Below, piece after piece: positions 32,895 to 39,193 of a stretch of DNA of 39,193 bases (position 1 is its first letter; the number at the start of each line of letters is the position of its first letter). The notes under the pieces are model-generated. The model did not search any database. It was not told the DNA's origin and saw only the letters and a program-made list of their open reading frames with translations. The stretch covers positions 1-39,193 of the forward strand of contig CAJUQP010000033.1 of the NCBI GenBank assembly GCA_910588245.1, in the 5' to 3' direction. The stretch is from an uncultured Muribaculaceae bacterium (GTDB lineage: Bacteria; Bacteroidota; Bacteroidia; Bacteroidales; Muribaculaceae). The position numbers and the translations under genes are program-made.

Positions 32895-33947
32895 ATGAGT
32901 GAATTTGACGAATATATAGTCCATGGTGAGCCGGGACAGAAGGAGAAGGCGGATGCGTGGCAGACAGCTATCGGTCTTCAGGATGTGGATGGGCTGAAGG
33001 TTTCGGCTTATTTGCTTGATACTGCGCGTCAGCATATCGAGGGCGACATTACCATTGATGAGGCTCGTGAACGCATCAAGGCATATTATGAAACTAAGTC
33101 CAGACATGATGCCGTGGAGGAGGGAGACAAGGTTTCTGCCAACATTGCAAAGATTATCATGGAGCCGTCTTTCGCATTTTCGCTTATCGGCCTGACTTCT
33201 ATCCATCGGCGCATATTTGAGGATTACTTCAAGTTCGCTGGTCAACTCAGAACGGTAGAATTATCAAAAAAGGAATGGGTACTGGGTGGTGAGGCTTCAG
33301 TTTCATATCAGCCCTCTTTTGACCTTCGTAATGCCATTGAGCATGACTTGGCAAAAGAAAAAGAATATGATTACTCCGACAAACTTATTTCGGAGGTGAT
33401 TCAACATTTGGCTCGTTTCACTGCTGATTTGTGGCAGATACATCCTTTCAGAGAGGGCAACACTCGCACAACGGCTGTTTTCCTGATAAAGTATCTCCGC
33501 TCAATGGGTATTCCGGCAACCAACGATATGTTCAAAGAGCATTCGTGGTATTTCCGCAATGCTCTTGTAAGAGCATCATATAAAGGATTAAATATCACTC
33601 CTACGACCGAATTTGTGGAGCGATTCCTCCGCAATGTAATTCTCGGCGAAAAGAATGAACTCCGCAATCGCGATATGCTTGTTGGCGTATCACTTCCCAA
33701 GTCTACTATTCAAAGTGTAACCGAAGATAGTTCAAAGAGCAAAATCTGCACTTTGGATTGCACTTTGGAAGAAGCCGCCGTAGTTCGTTGCATTGAAAAC
33801 AATCCTAAGATGACACAAAAGGAAATGGCAGCAGCCATCCGTAAGTCAGAACGCACAGTAAAGTCTATAACCTCATCACTCGTCGAGAAAGGTATAATAA
33901 TTCGTCGCAACGGTCGTCGCAACGGTTGGTGGGAGATTATTAAATGA
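32895..33947 (+). CDS. Fic family protein with N-terminal VbhA-like segment and C-terminal winged helix
   Basis: The 350-residue protein has the Fic active-site motif HPFREGNTR (residues 183-191; catalytic His183), so it probably AMPylates or otherwise modifies a protein. Residues 22-65 (AIGLQDVDGLKVSAYL and GDITIDEARERIKAYYE) resemble a fused VbhA-type antitoxin. The inhibitory (S/T)xxxE(G/N) position reads LQDVDG, so it is degenerate, with Asp for Glu. The C-terminal 65 residues form a winged helix (MTQKEMAAAIRKSERTVKSITSSLVEKGII). It starts 3 bp after AbiH, with another Fic gene 21 bp downstream. Composition rises again relative to AbiH. Confidence 0.87.
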   Translation: MSEFDEYIVHGEPGQKEKADAWQTAIGLQDVDGLKVSAYLLDTARQHIEGDITIDEARERIKAYYETKSRHDAVEEGDKVSANIAKIIMEPSFAFSLIGLTSIHRRIFEDYFKFAGQLRTVELSKKEWVLGGEASVSYQPSFDLRNAIEHDLAKEKEYDYSDKLISEVIQHLARFTADLWQIHPFREGNTRTTAVFLIKYLRSMGIPATNDMFKEHSWYFRNALVRASYKGLNITPTTEFVERFLRNVILGEKNELRNRDMLVGVSLPKSTIQSVTEDSSKSKICTLDCTLEEAAVVRCIENNPKMTQKEMAAAIRKSERTVKSITSSLVEKGIIIRRNGRRNGWWEIIK

Positions 33948-33968
33948 AAGGATTGGATATTTGCAGTT

Positions 33969-35012
33969 ATGGACACGAATCTTGACATACAGATAGAGGA
34001 GTCTCTGAAAGCATATCTGGCTTCAGGAGTTGAGGATCAGGTGGACTATCAGAAGTTCTACCTGTATTCCATTGTGACCCATTCCACGGCGATTGAGGGT
34101 TCTACTGTCACTGAAATAGAAAACCAACTTCTTTTCGATGAGGACATTGCAGCCAAGGGTCGCTCTTTGACCGAGCAGATGATGAACGTAGACCTGAAAG
34201 ACGCATATCTTCAGGCTTTCAAGATAGCCGCTGAAAATCCGACATATACACCACAGCTATTGCAACAATTATCTGCATTAGTTATGCGCCGTACGGGAAG
34301 TGAATACTCCACTATTGCCGGACATTTCGATTCTTCGAAGGGTGATTTCCGCCTCTGTAACGTCAGTGCCGGTATTGGCGGGAGGAGTTACCTTGCTTAT
34401 AATAAAGTCCCTCGTGCCGTGGATGACTTTTGCAGATGGCTCAATGAAGAGATTAGCAAAGTTGACAATACAGATATTGCGGCTTGTTATCGCCTGAGTT
34501 TTGAGGCTCACTTCCGGCTGGTAACCATTCACCCGTGGGTTGACGGCAATGGACGAACAACCCGACTGGTGATGAATATGATTCAACGACAATTGGGTCT
34601 TGTACCTTCCATCGTAAGAAAGGAAGACAAGGGAGAGTATATCCAATCGCTGGTTGGCAGCCGAGAGAATGACGATTCTACAATCGCGCAGGATGTTATG
34701 CTCAGGCAACATATCGCCAACCTCAATCGCCGAGTCTTGCAGTATCAAGGAAATGACACTGTAAACACTCAATGTGACACTGTAAATGACACCGCAAACG
34801 TCAATAATGACACTGTAACAGGACTAAAGAAATCTCTGCAAAAAGTTTATCTGGCTATTAAAAGCAATCCGGAGATTACTCATTCAGAAATTATGGAGAC
34901 TCTTCATATTTCAGAATCCACAGCTAAAAGAGCAACCAGGGACCTTAAAAATCTTGGCTACATTGCGAGGGAGGGTTCTGACAAAACAGGCAAGTGGATA
35001 ATCCTGAAATAA
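33969..35012 (+). CDS. Fic family protein (class II, own inhibitory helix) with DTVN linker and winged helix
   Basis: The 347-residue Fic protein carries the autoinhibitory motif STAIEG (residues 39-44) before the Fic core, whose active site is the canonical HPWVDGNGR (188-196). A linker of Asp-Thr-Val-Asn repeats (262-283) then leads to a C-terminal winged helix (TQ-like ITHSEIMETLHISESTAKRATRDLKNLGYIAREG). Class II Fic enzymes AMPylate target proteins when inhibition is relieved; the target is unknown. The linker is encoded by 12-bp repeats (34754-34819). It follows the first Fic gene by 21 bp. Confidence 0.9.
   Translation: MDTNLDIQIEESLKAYLASGVEDQVDYQKFYLYSIVTHSTAIEGSTVTEIENQLLFDEDIAAKGRSLTEQMMNVDLKDAYLQAFKIAAENPTYTPQLLQQLSALVMRRTGSEYSTIAGHFDSSKGDFRLCNVSAGIGGRSYLAYNKVPRAVDDFCRWLNEEISKVDNTDIAACYRLSFEAHFRLVTIHPWVDGNGRTTRLVMNMIQRQLGLVPSIVRKEDKGEYIQSLVGSRENDDSTIAQDVMLRQHIANLNRRVLQYQGNDTVNTQCDTVNDTANVNNDTVTGLKKSLQKVYLAIKSNPEITHSEIMETLHISESTAKRATRDLKNLGYIAREGSDKTGKWIILK
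34754..34819 (+). repeat. 12-bp coding repeats (TGACACTGTAAA) in the Fic linker
   Basis: Four copies of TGACACTGTAAA or one- to two-base variants start at 34754, 34775, 34787 and 34808. They encode the DTVN motifs between the Fic core and the winged helix. Confidence 0.8.
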
Positions 35013-35056
35013 CACCTACCGTCAAGGTAACATTATCGGCAAAGTAACACAAGACA

Positions 35057-35500
35057 ATGATTATGGAAAAGTTCGAAGGCGTAAGGTATAATTCTATGTG
35101 GGATGGATCGACATGGTTCATCTTGGGACTTGTTGCGGTGTGTTGCGTCGTGCCTTGTTTCTTGGATGACGGGATATGGCCGACGATTATCTGTCTTGTG
35201 ATGTTGGCATTTGTCCTGGTAACACTGCTCAGTATCTATTACCGCATTGACGGAGATAAGCTTGTGGTATATACTTTCTTTATTCCGACCGTCTACCCGA
35301 TTGACAAGATTAAGGAGATCAAACCGACAAAGAGCGTATTATCATCTCCGGCGACATCTTTGTCCCATCGTATGGCAATCACTTTCACCGAACGGAACAT
35401 TCTGAAAAGCTCCTCCCCTCTTATCATCTCGCCGGTACGTCAGGAAGAGTTTATCCGACAGCTACTTTCCATCAATCCCGAAATCAAGCATTGGGCATAG
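35057..35500 (+). CDS. Small membrane protein with PH-like cytosolic domain
   Basis: The 147-residue protein (147 from ATG 35057, or 145 from ATG 35063) has two adjacent hydrophobic segments (STWFILGLVAVCCVVPCFL and PTIICLVMLAFVLVTLLSIYY), then a beta-rich domain (YRIDGDKLVVYTFFIPTVYPIDKIKEIKPTKSV ... MAITFTERN ... LIISPVRQEEFIRQLLSINPEI). It resembles bacterial PH (bPH_6-like) membrane proteins; the function is unknown. It lies 44 bp after the second Fic gene. Whether it belongs to the defence genes is unclear. Confidence 0.7.
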   Translation: MIMEKFEGVRYNSMWDGSTWFILGLVAVCCVVPCFLDDGIWPTIICLVMLAFVLVTLLSIYYRIDGDKLVVYTFFIPTVYPIDKIKEIKPTKSVLSSPATSLSHRMAITFTERNILKSSSPLIISPVRQEEFIRQLLSINPEIKHWA

Positions 35501-35563
35501 GCGATGTCGTTCAATCGCATCAATTGCTCGTCGCTCAATATATCATATAATAAATATTTTTAC

Positions 35564-35571
35564 TATCTTTG
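35564..35571 (+). promoter_or_regulatory. -7 promoter box for the orphan XRE gene
   Basis: TATCTTTG fits TAnnTTTG; no convincing -33 box is seen. TATCATA occurs on both sides (35541-35547 and 35575-35581) and could be an operator for the XRE protein encoded just downstream. Confidence 0.5.
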
Positions 35572-35594
35572 CGGTATCATAAGATAGATTGAGT

Positions 35595-35915
35595 ATGGCT
35601 AAGAACACTATGGGGACAAAGTTGCCCCGGAAATTGGAGCAGAAAATGGCTCTTATGGGTGAGCAGATTAAGCTTGCCCGGTTGCGTCGCAACCTCTCGA
35701 TTGCGCAGGTTGCGGAACGTGCGACTTGTTCGCCTCTCACAGTGAATCGCATCGAGAAAGGCTCGCCCACAGTCTCAATCGGCATCTATGCCCGTGTTCT
35801 TTATGCTTTGCAACTTGATGACGATCTACTTTTGATTGCCAAAGAAGACACCCTTGGACGCAATTTGCAGGACTTGAATCTGAAACATCGCCAACGTGCA
35901 TCGAAGAAGTCATAG
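35595..35915 (+). CDS. Orphan XRE/HipB-like regulator
   Basis: A 106-residue protein from ATG 35595 (an upstream TTG would add two residues). It has one helix-turn-helix (MGEQIKLARLRRNLSIAQVAERATCSPLTVNRIEKGSPTVSIGIYARVLYALQLDDDLLLIAKEDTLG), closely like antitoxins of HipBA modules, and a basic C-terminal tail (LKHRQRASKKS). No hipA-like partner follows; the next gene is a Fic protein. It is therefore an orphan, or regulates the flanking Fic genes; neither can be shown from sequence. Confidence 0.8.
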   Translation: MAKNTMGTKLPRKLEQKMALMGEQIKLARLRRNLSIAQVAERATCSPLTVNRIEKGSPTVSIGIYARVLYALQLDDDLLLIAKEDTLGRNLQDLNLKHRQRASKKS

Positions 35916-35935
35916 GTAAAAGGCAATATGGGTCT

Positions 35936-36106
35936 ATCGGCTCAAATCAGGTGCAAATATGGCAAAAATCGGCTCGATTTGAGCCGATTTTCCAATAAAT
36001 TTTAGTAATTTTGAGCCGATTAAATTTTCAGGTATGACTCAAGAGATTGAAATACTCCAGTTCCTACACTACAATCCGGAAGCTTCAAGAGCAGAAATCG
36101 GCTCAG
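35936..36106 (+). promoter_or_regulatory. Operator array and promoter of the third Fic gene
   Basis: The motif ATCGGCTC or its complement occurs at 35936-35943, 35968-35975, 35981-35988 (the latter two within a perfect 11-bp inverted repeat, AAAATCGGCTC / GAGCCGATTTT, spaced by 5 nt), 36012-36020 and again inside the gene at 36096-36104. A -7 box TAATTTTG (36006-36013) overlaps one of the sites. This is a plausible binding array for the winged helix at the N terminus of the Fic protein, allowing autorepression. Confidence 0.7.
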
Positions 36107-37068
36107 CATTGACCAATGCTCCAAGTCCGGCAACTCTTAAACGACTGATTGCTGGTGGTGTCTCCAAAGGACATATCGAAGTGATTGGTCGCGGTCCAGC
36201 TACCCGCTACAGGCTTACTCCGCAAGCGCATGTAACAATGGAGCTAAACCTCGATACATATTTCGACAAGGATGTTGACGAGCGTCAAGTGCAGGAATCG
36301 TTCAATTTTGAGCTCATAAATGAAACTCTTCCAATGGTGGATTTATTCACCGATGAGGAACTGCAACGTCTTGATGACGCACAAGGATTGTTCCGTCAGC
36401 ATCTTTCGGAGATGTCAGAGTTGGAATACCGAAAAGAGATGGAACGTCTCGGAATTGACCTGTCTTGGAAATCTTCCCAGATAGAAGGCAACACTTATTC
36501 GTTGCTGGAAACAGAGAGACTGCTGAAAGAAAAACAGACGGCAAGCGGTAAGACAAAAGAGGAAGCCGTGATGCTTCTCAATCACAAAGATGCGCTCGAT
36601 TTTATTCTTGAGGTGCCGGACTATCTGAAAGATTTGACCGTTGCGCGCATAGAGGAGATTCACGCCCTGCTTACAAAAGAATTAGGCGTTGAGAGAAACA
36701 TCCGCCATCGCCGGGTCGGTATAACCGGAACAAACTACACTCCGCTTGACAATGAGTTTCAGATCCGCGAGGCACTTGAAGATACTGTGCGACTCGTTAA
36801 TGGCAAGAGCAATATCTTCGAGAAAGCTCTTCTTGCGCTTGTTTTGCTCAGCTATATTCAGGCATTCACCGACGGCAACAAACGTACAGCAAGAATAGTG
36901 AGCAATGGTATTCTTATTGCCAATGGCTATTGCCCGATTTCATTCCGCACGGTGGATTCAATCGACTATAAAAAGGCCATGCTAATGTTCTATGAACAGA
37001 ACAATATTGCCGCCTTCAAACGCATTTTCATCGACCAATTCCTTTTCGCCGTCAAGACCTATTTCTAA
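36034..37068 (+). CDS. Fic family protein with N-terminal winged helix and Gln in place of the catalytic His
   Basis: The 344-residue protein starts with a winged helix (residues 1-65: EIEILQFLHYNPEASRAEIGSAL ... ATLKRLIAGGVSKGHIEVIGRG), then a Fic domain. The inhibitory motif SSQIEG (residues 147-152) is intact. The active-site motif reads QAFTDGNKR (276-284), with Gln at the position of the His that acts as general base in HxFxDGNxR. It may be inactive as an AMPylase or have a different activity; several Bacteroidetes Fic proteins appear to share this Gln, as I recall. An operator array lies directly upstream and inside the first 70 bp, so autoregulation is likely. Confidence 0.87.
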   Translation: MTQEIEILQFLHYNPEASRAEIGSALTNAPSPATLKRLIAGGVSKGHIEVIGRGPATRYRLTPQAHVTMELNLDTYFDKDVDERQVQESFNFELINETLPMVDLFTDEELQRLDDAQGLFRQHLSEMSELEYRKEMERLGIDLSWKSSQIEGNTYSLLETERLLKEKQTASGKTKEEAVMLLNHKDALDFILEVPDYLKDLTVARIEEIHALLTKELGVERNIRHRRVGITGTNYTPLDNEFQIREALEDTVRLVNGKSNIFEKALLALVLLSYIQAFTDGNKRTARIVSNGILIANGYCPISFRTVDSIDYKKAMLMFYEQNNIAAFKRIFIDQFLFAVKTYF

Positions 37069-37136
37069 TACAATATCATCTTTCACAAAGAGTATTTACT
37101 CTCAATCTTTTTCAATTTCATATAATATCAATCAAA

Positions 37137-38465
37137 ATGGCAGGAATCTCAGATAACCCATCATATATAGAGCTCTTAAATCAGGTAAAAGGCATGAAAC
37201 TCTTACTAAACCTTTTACCTATCAACAATGTAGAATTGAGACATAAATTATCCGACATTGAAAAACAAATAAACGATATAAGGTTTACTCCAGATAAATT
37301 TAATCAATATTACTCTGAATTAGGCTGGATTGCATATGAAAGTATGAATTCTGACTTAATGAGGAATGCAGTAAGGTTAGCCGAAGATAATAAACGCGAG
37401 GAGGGTGAACAATTATTATTAGAATACTATGCAAATAATGACAGCATAAGGTATCTTCTCACTAGACTAAAGAATCATACAGGCTTTACGAAGAGGTACG
37501 AATTGCTTCTAAAAGCGTATGATGACTACAAAAACGAAAGGTTTCACGGTTGTATACCTGTCTTTTTAATGATAATTGATGGTGTCATTGATGAAGTAAC
37601 AAAATCTAATAAAGGCTTCTTTGCGTCAGATTTCAATCCTAAACTTTGGAATTCTATCGTTGGTCATGAAAGTGGTTTATCAAGCATAGCTAGAATCTAT
37701 GCCAAAACACGAAAGAGAGTCAATACAAATCCCATCACACTGCCCTATCGCAACGGCATCCTGCATGGGAAGGATATCAATTACGACAATAGTTTAGTGG
37801 CTGCTAAATGTCTATCCACAATATTTGCTGTTGGTGATTGGGTTGAACAATATGAAAGTGGGAAACACGTCAAGCCGGAACCATCTAAGCCCAAAAGTAT
37901 TCTTCAGATGTTAAAGGAATTGAATGAAACCTTAGCCACTGCACAGAAGCAACATGAGGAGAATGAAAAAATGCAAGACGAGATTGAAAAATGGCAACCA
38001 CGTCAGATTTCAGAAGAATACATCAATAATATAAATCTTAAAAAGGCGTCTTGCATCAGTAATTCACCAGAAGAAAAATTATTAGAATTCATGACTTTCT
38101 TTTCAACAAAGAATTATGGAAAGATGCATGACATTATAGAAAGGTATTACAATAAAGCCAGTAAAGGACAATATATTCAAGAAATTAAAAGTTTTATAGG
38201 CGATTTATCCCTGCTTGATTACAAGATCGTTTCAATTAAAGATTGTGCCCCTTGTATATCAGAGATTGAAGTAAAGTTAAATATCAGCGACAAGTCTAAA
38301 GAGGAGATTTCATTTACGACTAAGTGCCGTATGATTTATCAAAAGAATGCCTTTAACTCGACTCCCCTTGTGAGTACTAATCCGGAAGGCCGATGGTTCA
38401 TAATGCACTTTTATATAAATGAAATATATAATCAATATTGGGCATCACAAATACAGAGTCAATAA
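37137..38465 (+). CDS. Unassigned protein with HEPN-like Rx4H motif
   Basis: The 442-residue protein is not recognised as a named family. The first 100 residues are helical. Residues 119-250 form a helical domain in which PYRNGILHGKD (Arg205, His210) gives the Rx4H signature of HEPN RNases, following HGCIPVFLMIIDGVIDEV. A charged coiled coil (about 255-290, KELNETLATAQKQHEENEKM) leads to a C-terminal beta-rich domain (about 315-440). No signal or membrane helices. A/T-rich composition and its place at the end of the defence island suggest an RNA-targeting toxin or sensor, but this is inference. No clear partner is adjacent; it starts 68 nt after the Fic gene. Confidence 0.6.
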   Translation: MAGISDNPSYIELLNQVKGMKLLLNLLPINNVELRHKLSDIEKQINDIRFTPDKFNQYYSELGWIAYESMNSDLMRNAVRLAEDNKREEGEQLLLEYYANNDSIRYLLTRLKNHTGFTKRYELLLKAYDDYKNERFHGCIPVFLMIIDGVIDEVTKSNKGFFASDFNPKLWNSIVGHESGLSSIARIYAKTRKRVNTNPITLPYRNGILHGKDINYDNSLVAAKCLSTIFAVGDWVEQYESGKHVKPEPSKPKSILQMLKELNETLATAQKQHEENEKMQDEIEKWQPRQISEEYINNINLKKASCISNSPEEKLLEFMTFFSTKNYGKMHDIIERYYNKASKGQYIQEIKSFIGDLSLLDYKIVSIKDCAPCISEIEVKLNISDKSKEEISFTTKCRMIYQKNAFNSTPLVSTNPEGRWFIMHFYINEIYNQYWASQIQSQ

Positions 38466-38699
38466 AACACTATTTGATTGACTTTGTACGCGCATCTGTA
38501 TGTCGCGAAAAGTTAAAGTTGCTATATTCCTTTGATAATCGGAGCATTATCGCTGTCTTTGCATTGAGTCACTGTTGTCGAATTGGCAAATGCGGCTTGT
38601 AAGGCCTTAAGTAACAGATGTTTAACTACCCACAAACGTAGAAAATTCACTTCACTTGTACGTATTAGATTTATACCCATCTGTATATCAACAAATTAA
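38466..38699. other. Intergenic region after the HEPN-like gene
   Basis: No gene was found. ATTGGCAAAT at 38582-38591 also occurs at the mnmE 3' end (11925-11934); this may be chance. A small AAGGCCTT palindrome is near 38600. Confidence 0.3.
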
Positions 38700-39005
38700 C
38701 CACTTCTGCATCGGGCTGTACCTCAGGCGGAGATCGGGATTACCGTAGGGCATGAATTGGTTGGCATCGTTGAGGCCATAGATTCGGAAGTATCCAAGGT
38801 CAAGCCGGGCGATAGCGTCGCTGTGAATGTCGAGACGTTCTGCGGCGAGTGTTTCTATTGCCAACGGGGCTATGTGAACAACTGCATCTCCGATACCACC
38901 CATCTGATAACCCACCGCTACCCTCTCAGACGCATCCGGAACGCCTACGACCACTTCGCCAACCGCGCCGACGGCGTCATCAAAACCGCTATCTATCTGC
39001 ATTGA
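38700..39005 (+). pseudogene. Zinc-dependent alcohol dehydrogenase remnant with in-frame internal deletion
   Basis: The frame, open from 38700, reads a GroES-like segment (PQAEIGITVGHELVGIVEAI, PGDSVAVNVET) with the structural zinc lobe CGECFYCQRGYVNNC. Directly after it comes ISDTTHLITHRYPLRRIRNAYDHFANRADGVIKTAI, which is the extreme C terminus of the same family. The NAD-binding Rossmann domain (roughly 200 residues) is missing, joined without losing frame. The first 50 or so residues are absent too and no start codon is visible near a promoter, so I treat it as a pseudogene. Confidence 0.8.
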
Positions 39006-39037
39006 CGACATAATCAAAAACTTTATAAACTGAAATA

Positions 39038-39071
39038 CGACGGCGTCTCGTTAGCAGACAAGACGCCATCG
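39038..39071 (-). terminator. Hairpin between the ADH remnant and the minus-strand gene
   Basis: CGACGGCGTCT (39038-39048) and AGACGCCATCG (39061-39071) pair with one mismatch across a 12-nt loop. It lies just beyond the stop of the minus-strand gene at 39085, so it probably terminates that gene. Confidence 0.6.
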
Positions 39072-39084
39072 AGAAGGTAAATAC

Positions 39085-39193
39085 TTAGTTCGATTCAATC
39101 TGCCTCTGAATCTTGTTTCGTACCTCATCGAAAGACAGAGTACATATTCCGGAGCATAGCCGTTCACTTTCAAGGGTGAATCCACAGTCCAAA
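39085..39193 (-). CDS. C-terminal end of a minus-strand gene (partial)
   Basis: Read from the right edge, an open frame encodes LDCGFTLESERLCSGICTL SFDEVRNKIQRQIESN and stops at TAA (39087-39085). Only about 35 residues are in the window, so no family can be given. A hairpin just downstream supports a real gene end. The low number of codons keeps this provisional. Confidence 0.4.
   Translation of the reverse strand, partial: LDCGFTLESERLCSGICTLSFDEVRNKIQRQIESN

Noticed and set aside
34754..34819. CRISPR-like spaced repeats
   Set aside because: The units are 12 bp, in frame, and encode a peptide linker; no spacer-repeat structure.
38466..38699. Attachment site or tRNA gene at the island's right end
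   Set aside because: No tRNA cloverleaf and no convincing long repeat; only a 10-base match to the mnmE end, mentioned as weak.

Overview
The window looks like a chromosomal segment of a gut Bacteroidales bacterium, most likely Muribaculaceae-like. The reasons are the Bacteroidetes promoter grammar (a TTTG box about 20 nt upstream of TAnnTTTG) before many genes, the paired Bacteroidetes families DUF6452/DUF6048 and DUF4199/GT2, and weak Shine-Dalgarno use. The genus assignment is inference.

Region 1 (about 408-11936) is GC-rich, compact host core: recR and a GNAT gene; convergent cyuA-like cysteine desulfidase and tdk; a DoxX-like membrane protein; ribosomal genes rplU-rpmA; a minus-strand run bioB, DUF4199, GT2 glycosyltransferase, DUF6452 lipoprotein, DUF6048; and a divergent plus-strand pair, a membrane-anchored DRGH nuclease and mnmE. 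The extreme left edge is the end of an IS5/IS1031-like element.

Region 2 (about 11937-21500) is accessory DNA starting exactly at the 3' end of mnmE. It holds a GNAT gene, a three-gene HipB-HipS-HipT-type toxin-antitoxin operon with an inverted-repeat operator, a CarboxypepD_reg-like exported protein, a tiny membrane protein with an HD-domain protein, and a scrapyard of mobile DNA. The scrapyard comprises two direct copies of a ~270-bp segment, an IS3 fragment, an AT-rich Firmicutes-looking HD gene clipped by a complete IS5-family element, and an IS1380-type transposase broken by an amber codon.

Region 3 (21575-35012) is a plus-strand defence island with almost no gaps: XRE regulator, type I restriction-modification (hsdM, hsdS, hsdR), an ABC-3C-type conflict system (PD-(D/E)xK-like nuclease, small middle component, DUF3732 ABC ATPase), an AbiH-like protein and two Fic proteins. 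It continues with a PH-like membrane protein, an orphan XRE/HipB-like regulator, a third Fic protein with an N-terminal winged helix and an upstream operator array, and an unassigned protein with a HEPN-like Rx4H motif (37137-38465). Base composition swings between blocks (hsdMSR moderate, ABC-3C and AbiH very AT-rich, Fic genes moderate, the HEPN-like gene AT-rich), so the island looks assembled from several sources.

The right edge has a zinc alcohol dehydrogenase remnant in which the N-terminal zinc lobe is joined in frame to the extreme C terminus, and the 3' end of a minus-strand gene. No integrase, relaxase, tRNA, rRNA or CRISPR array was seen. The best candidates for new biology are the ABC-3C/AbiH/Fic tail of the restriction operon, the His-to-Gln Fic protein with its own operator array, the HEPN-like protein, and the HipBST-like module.
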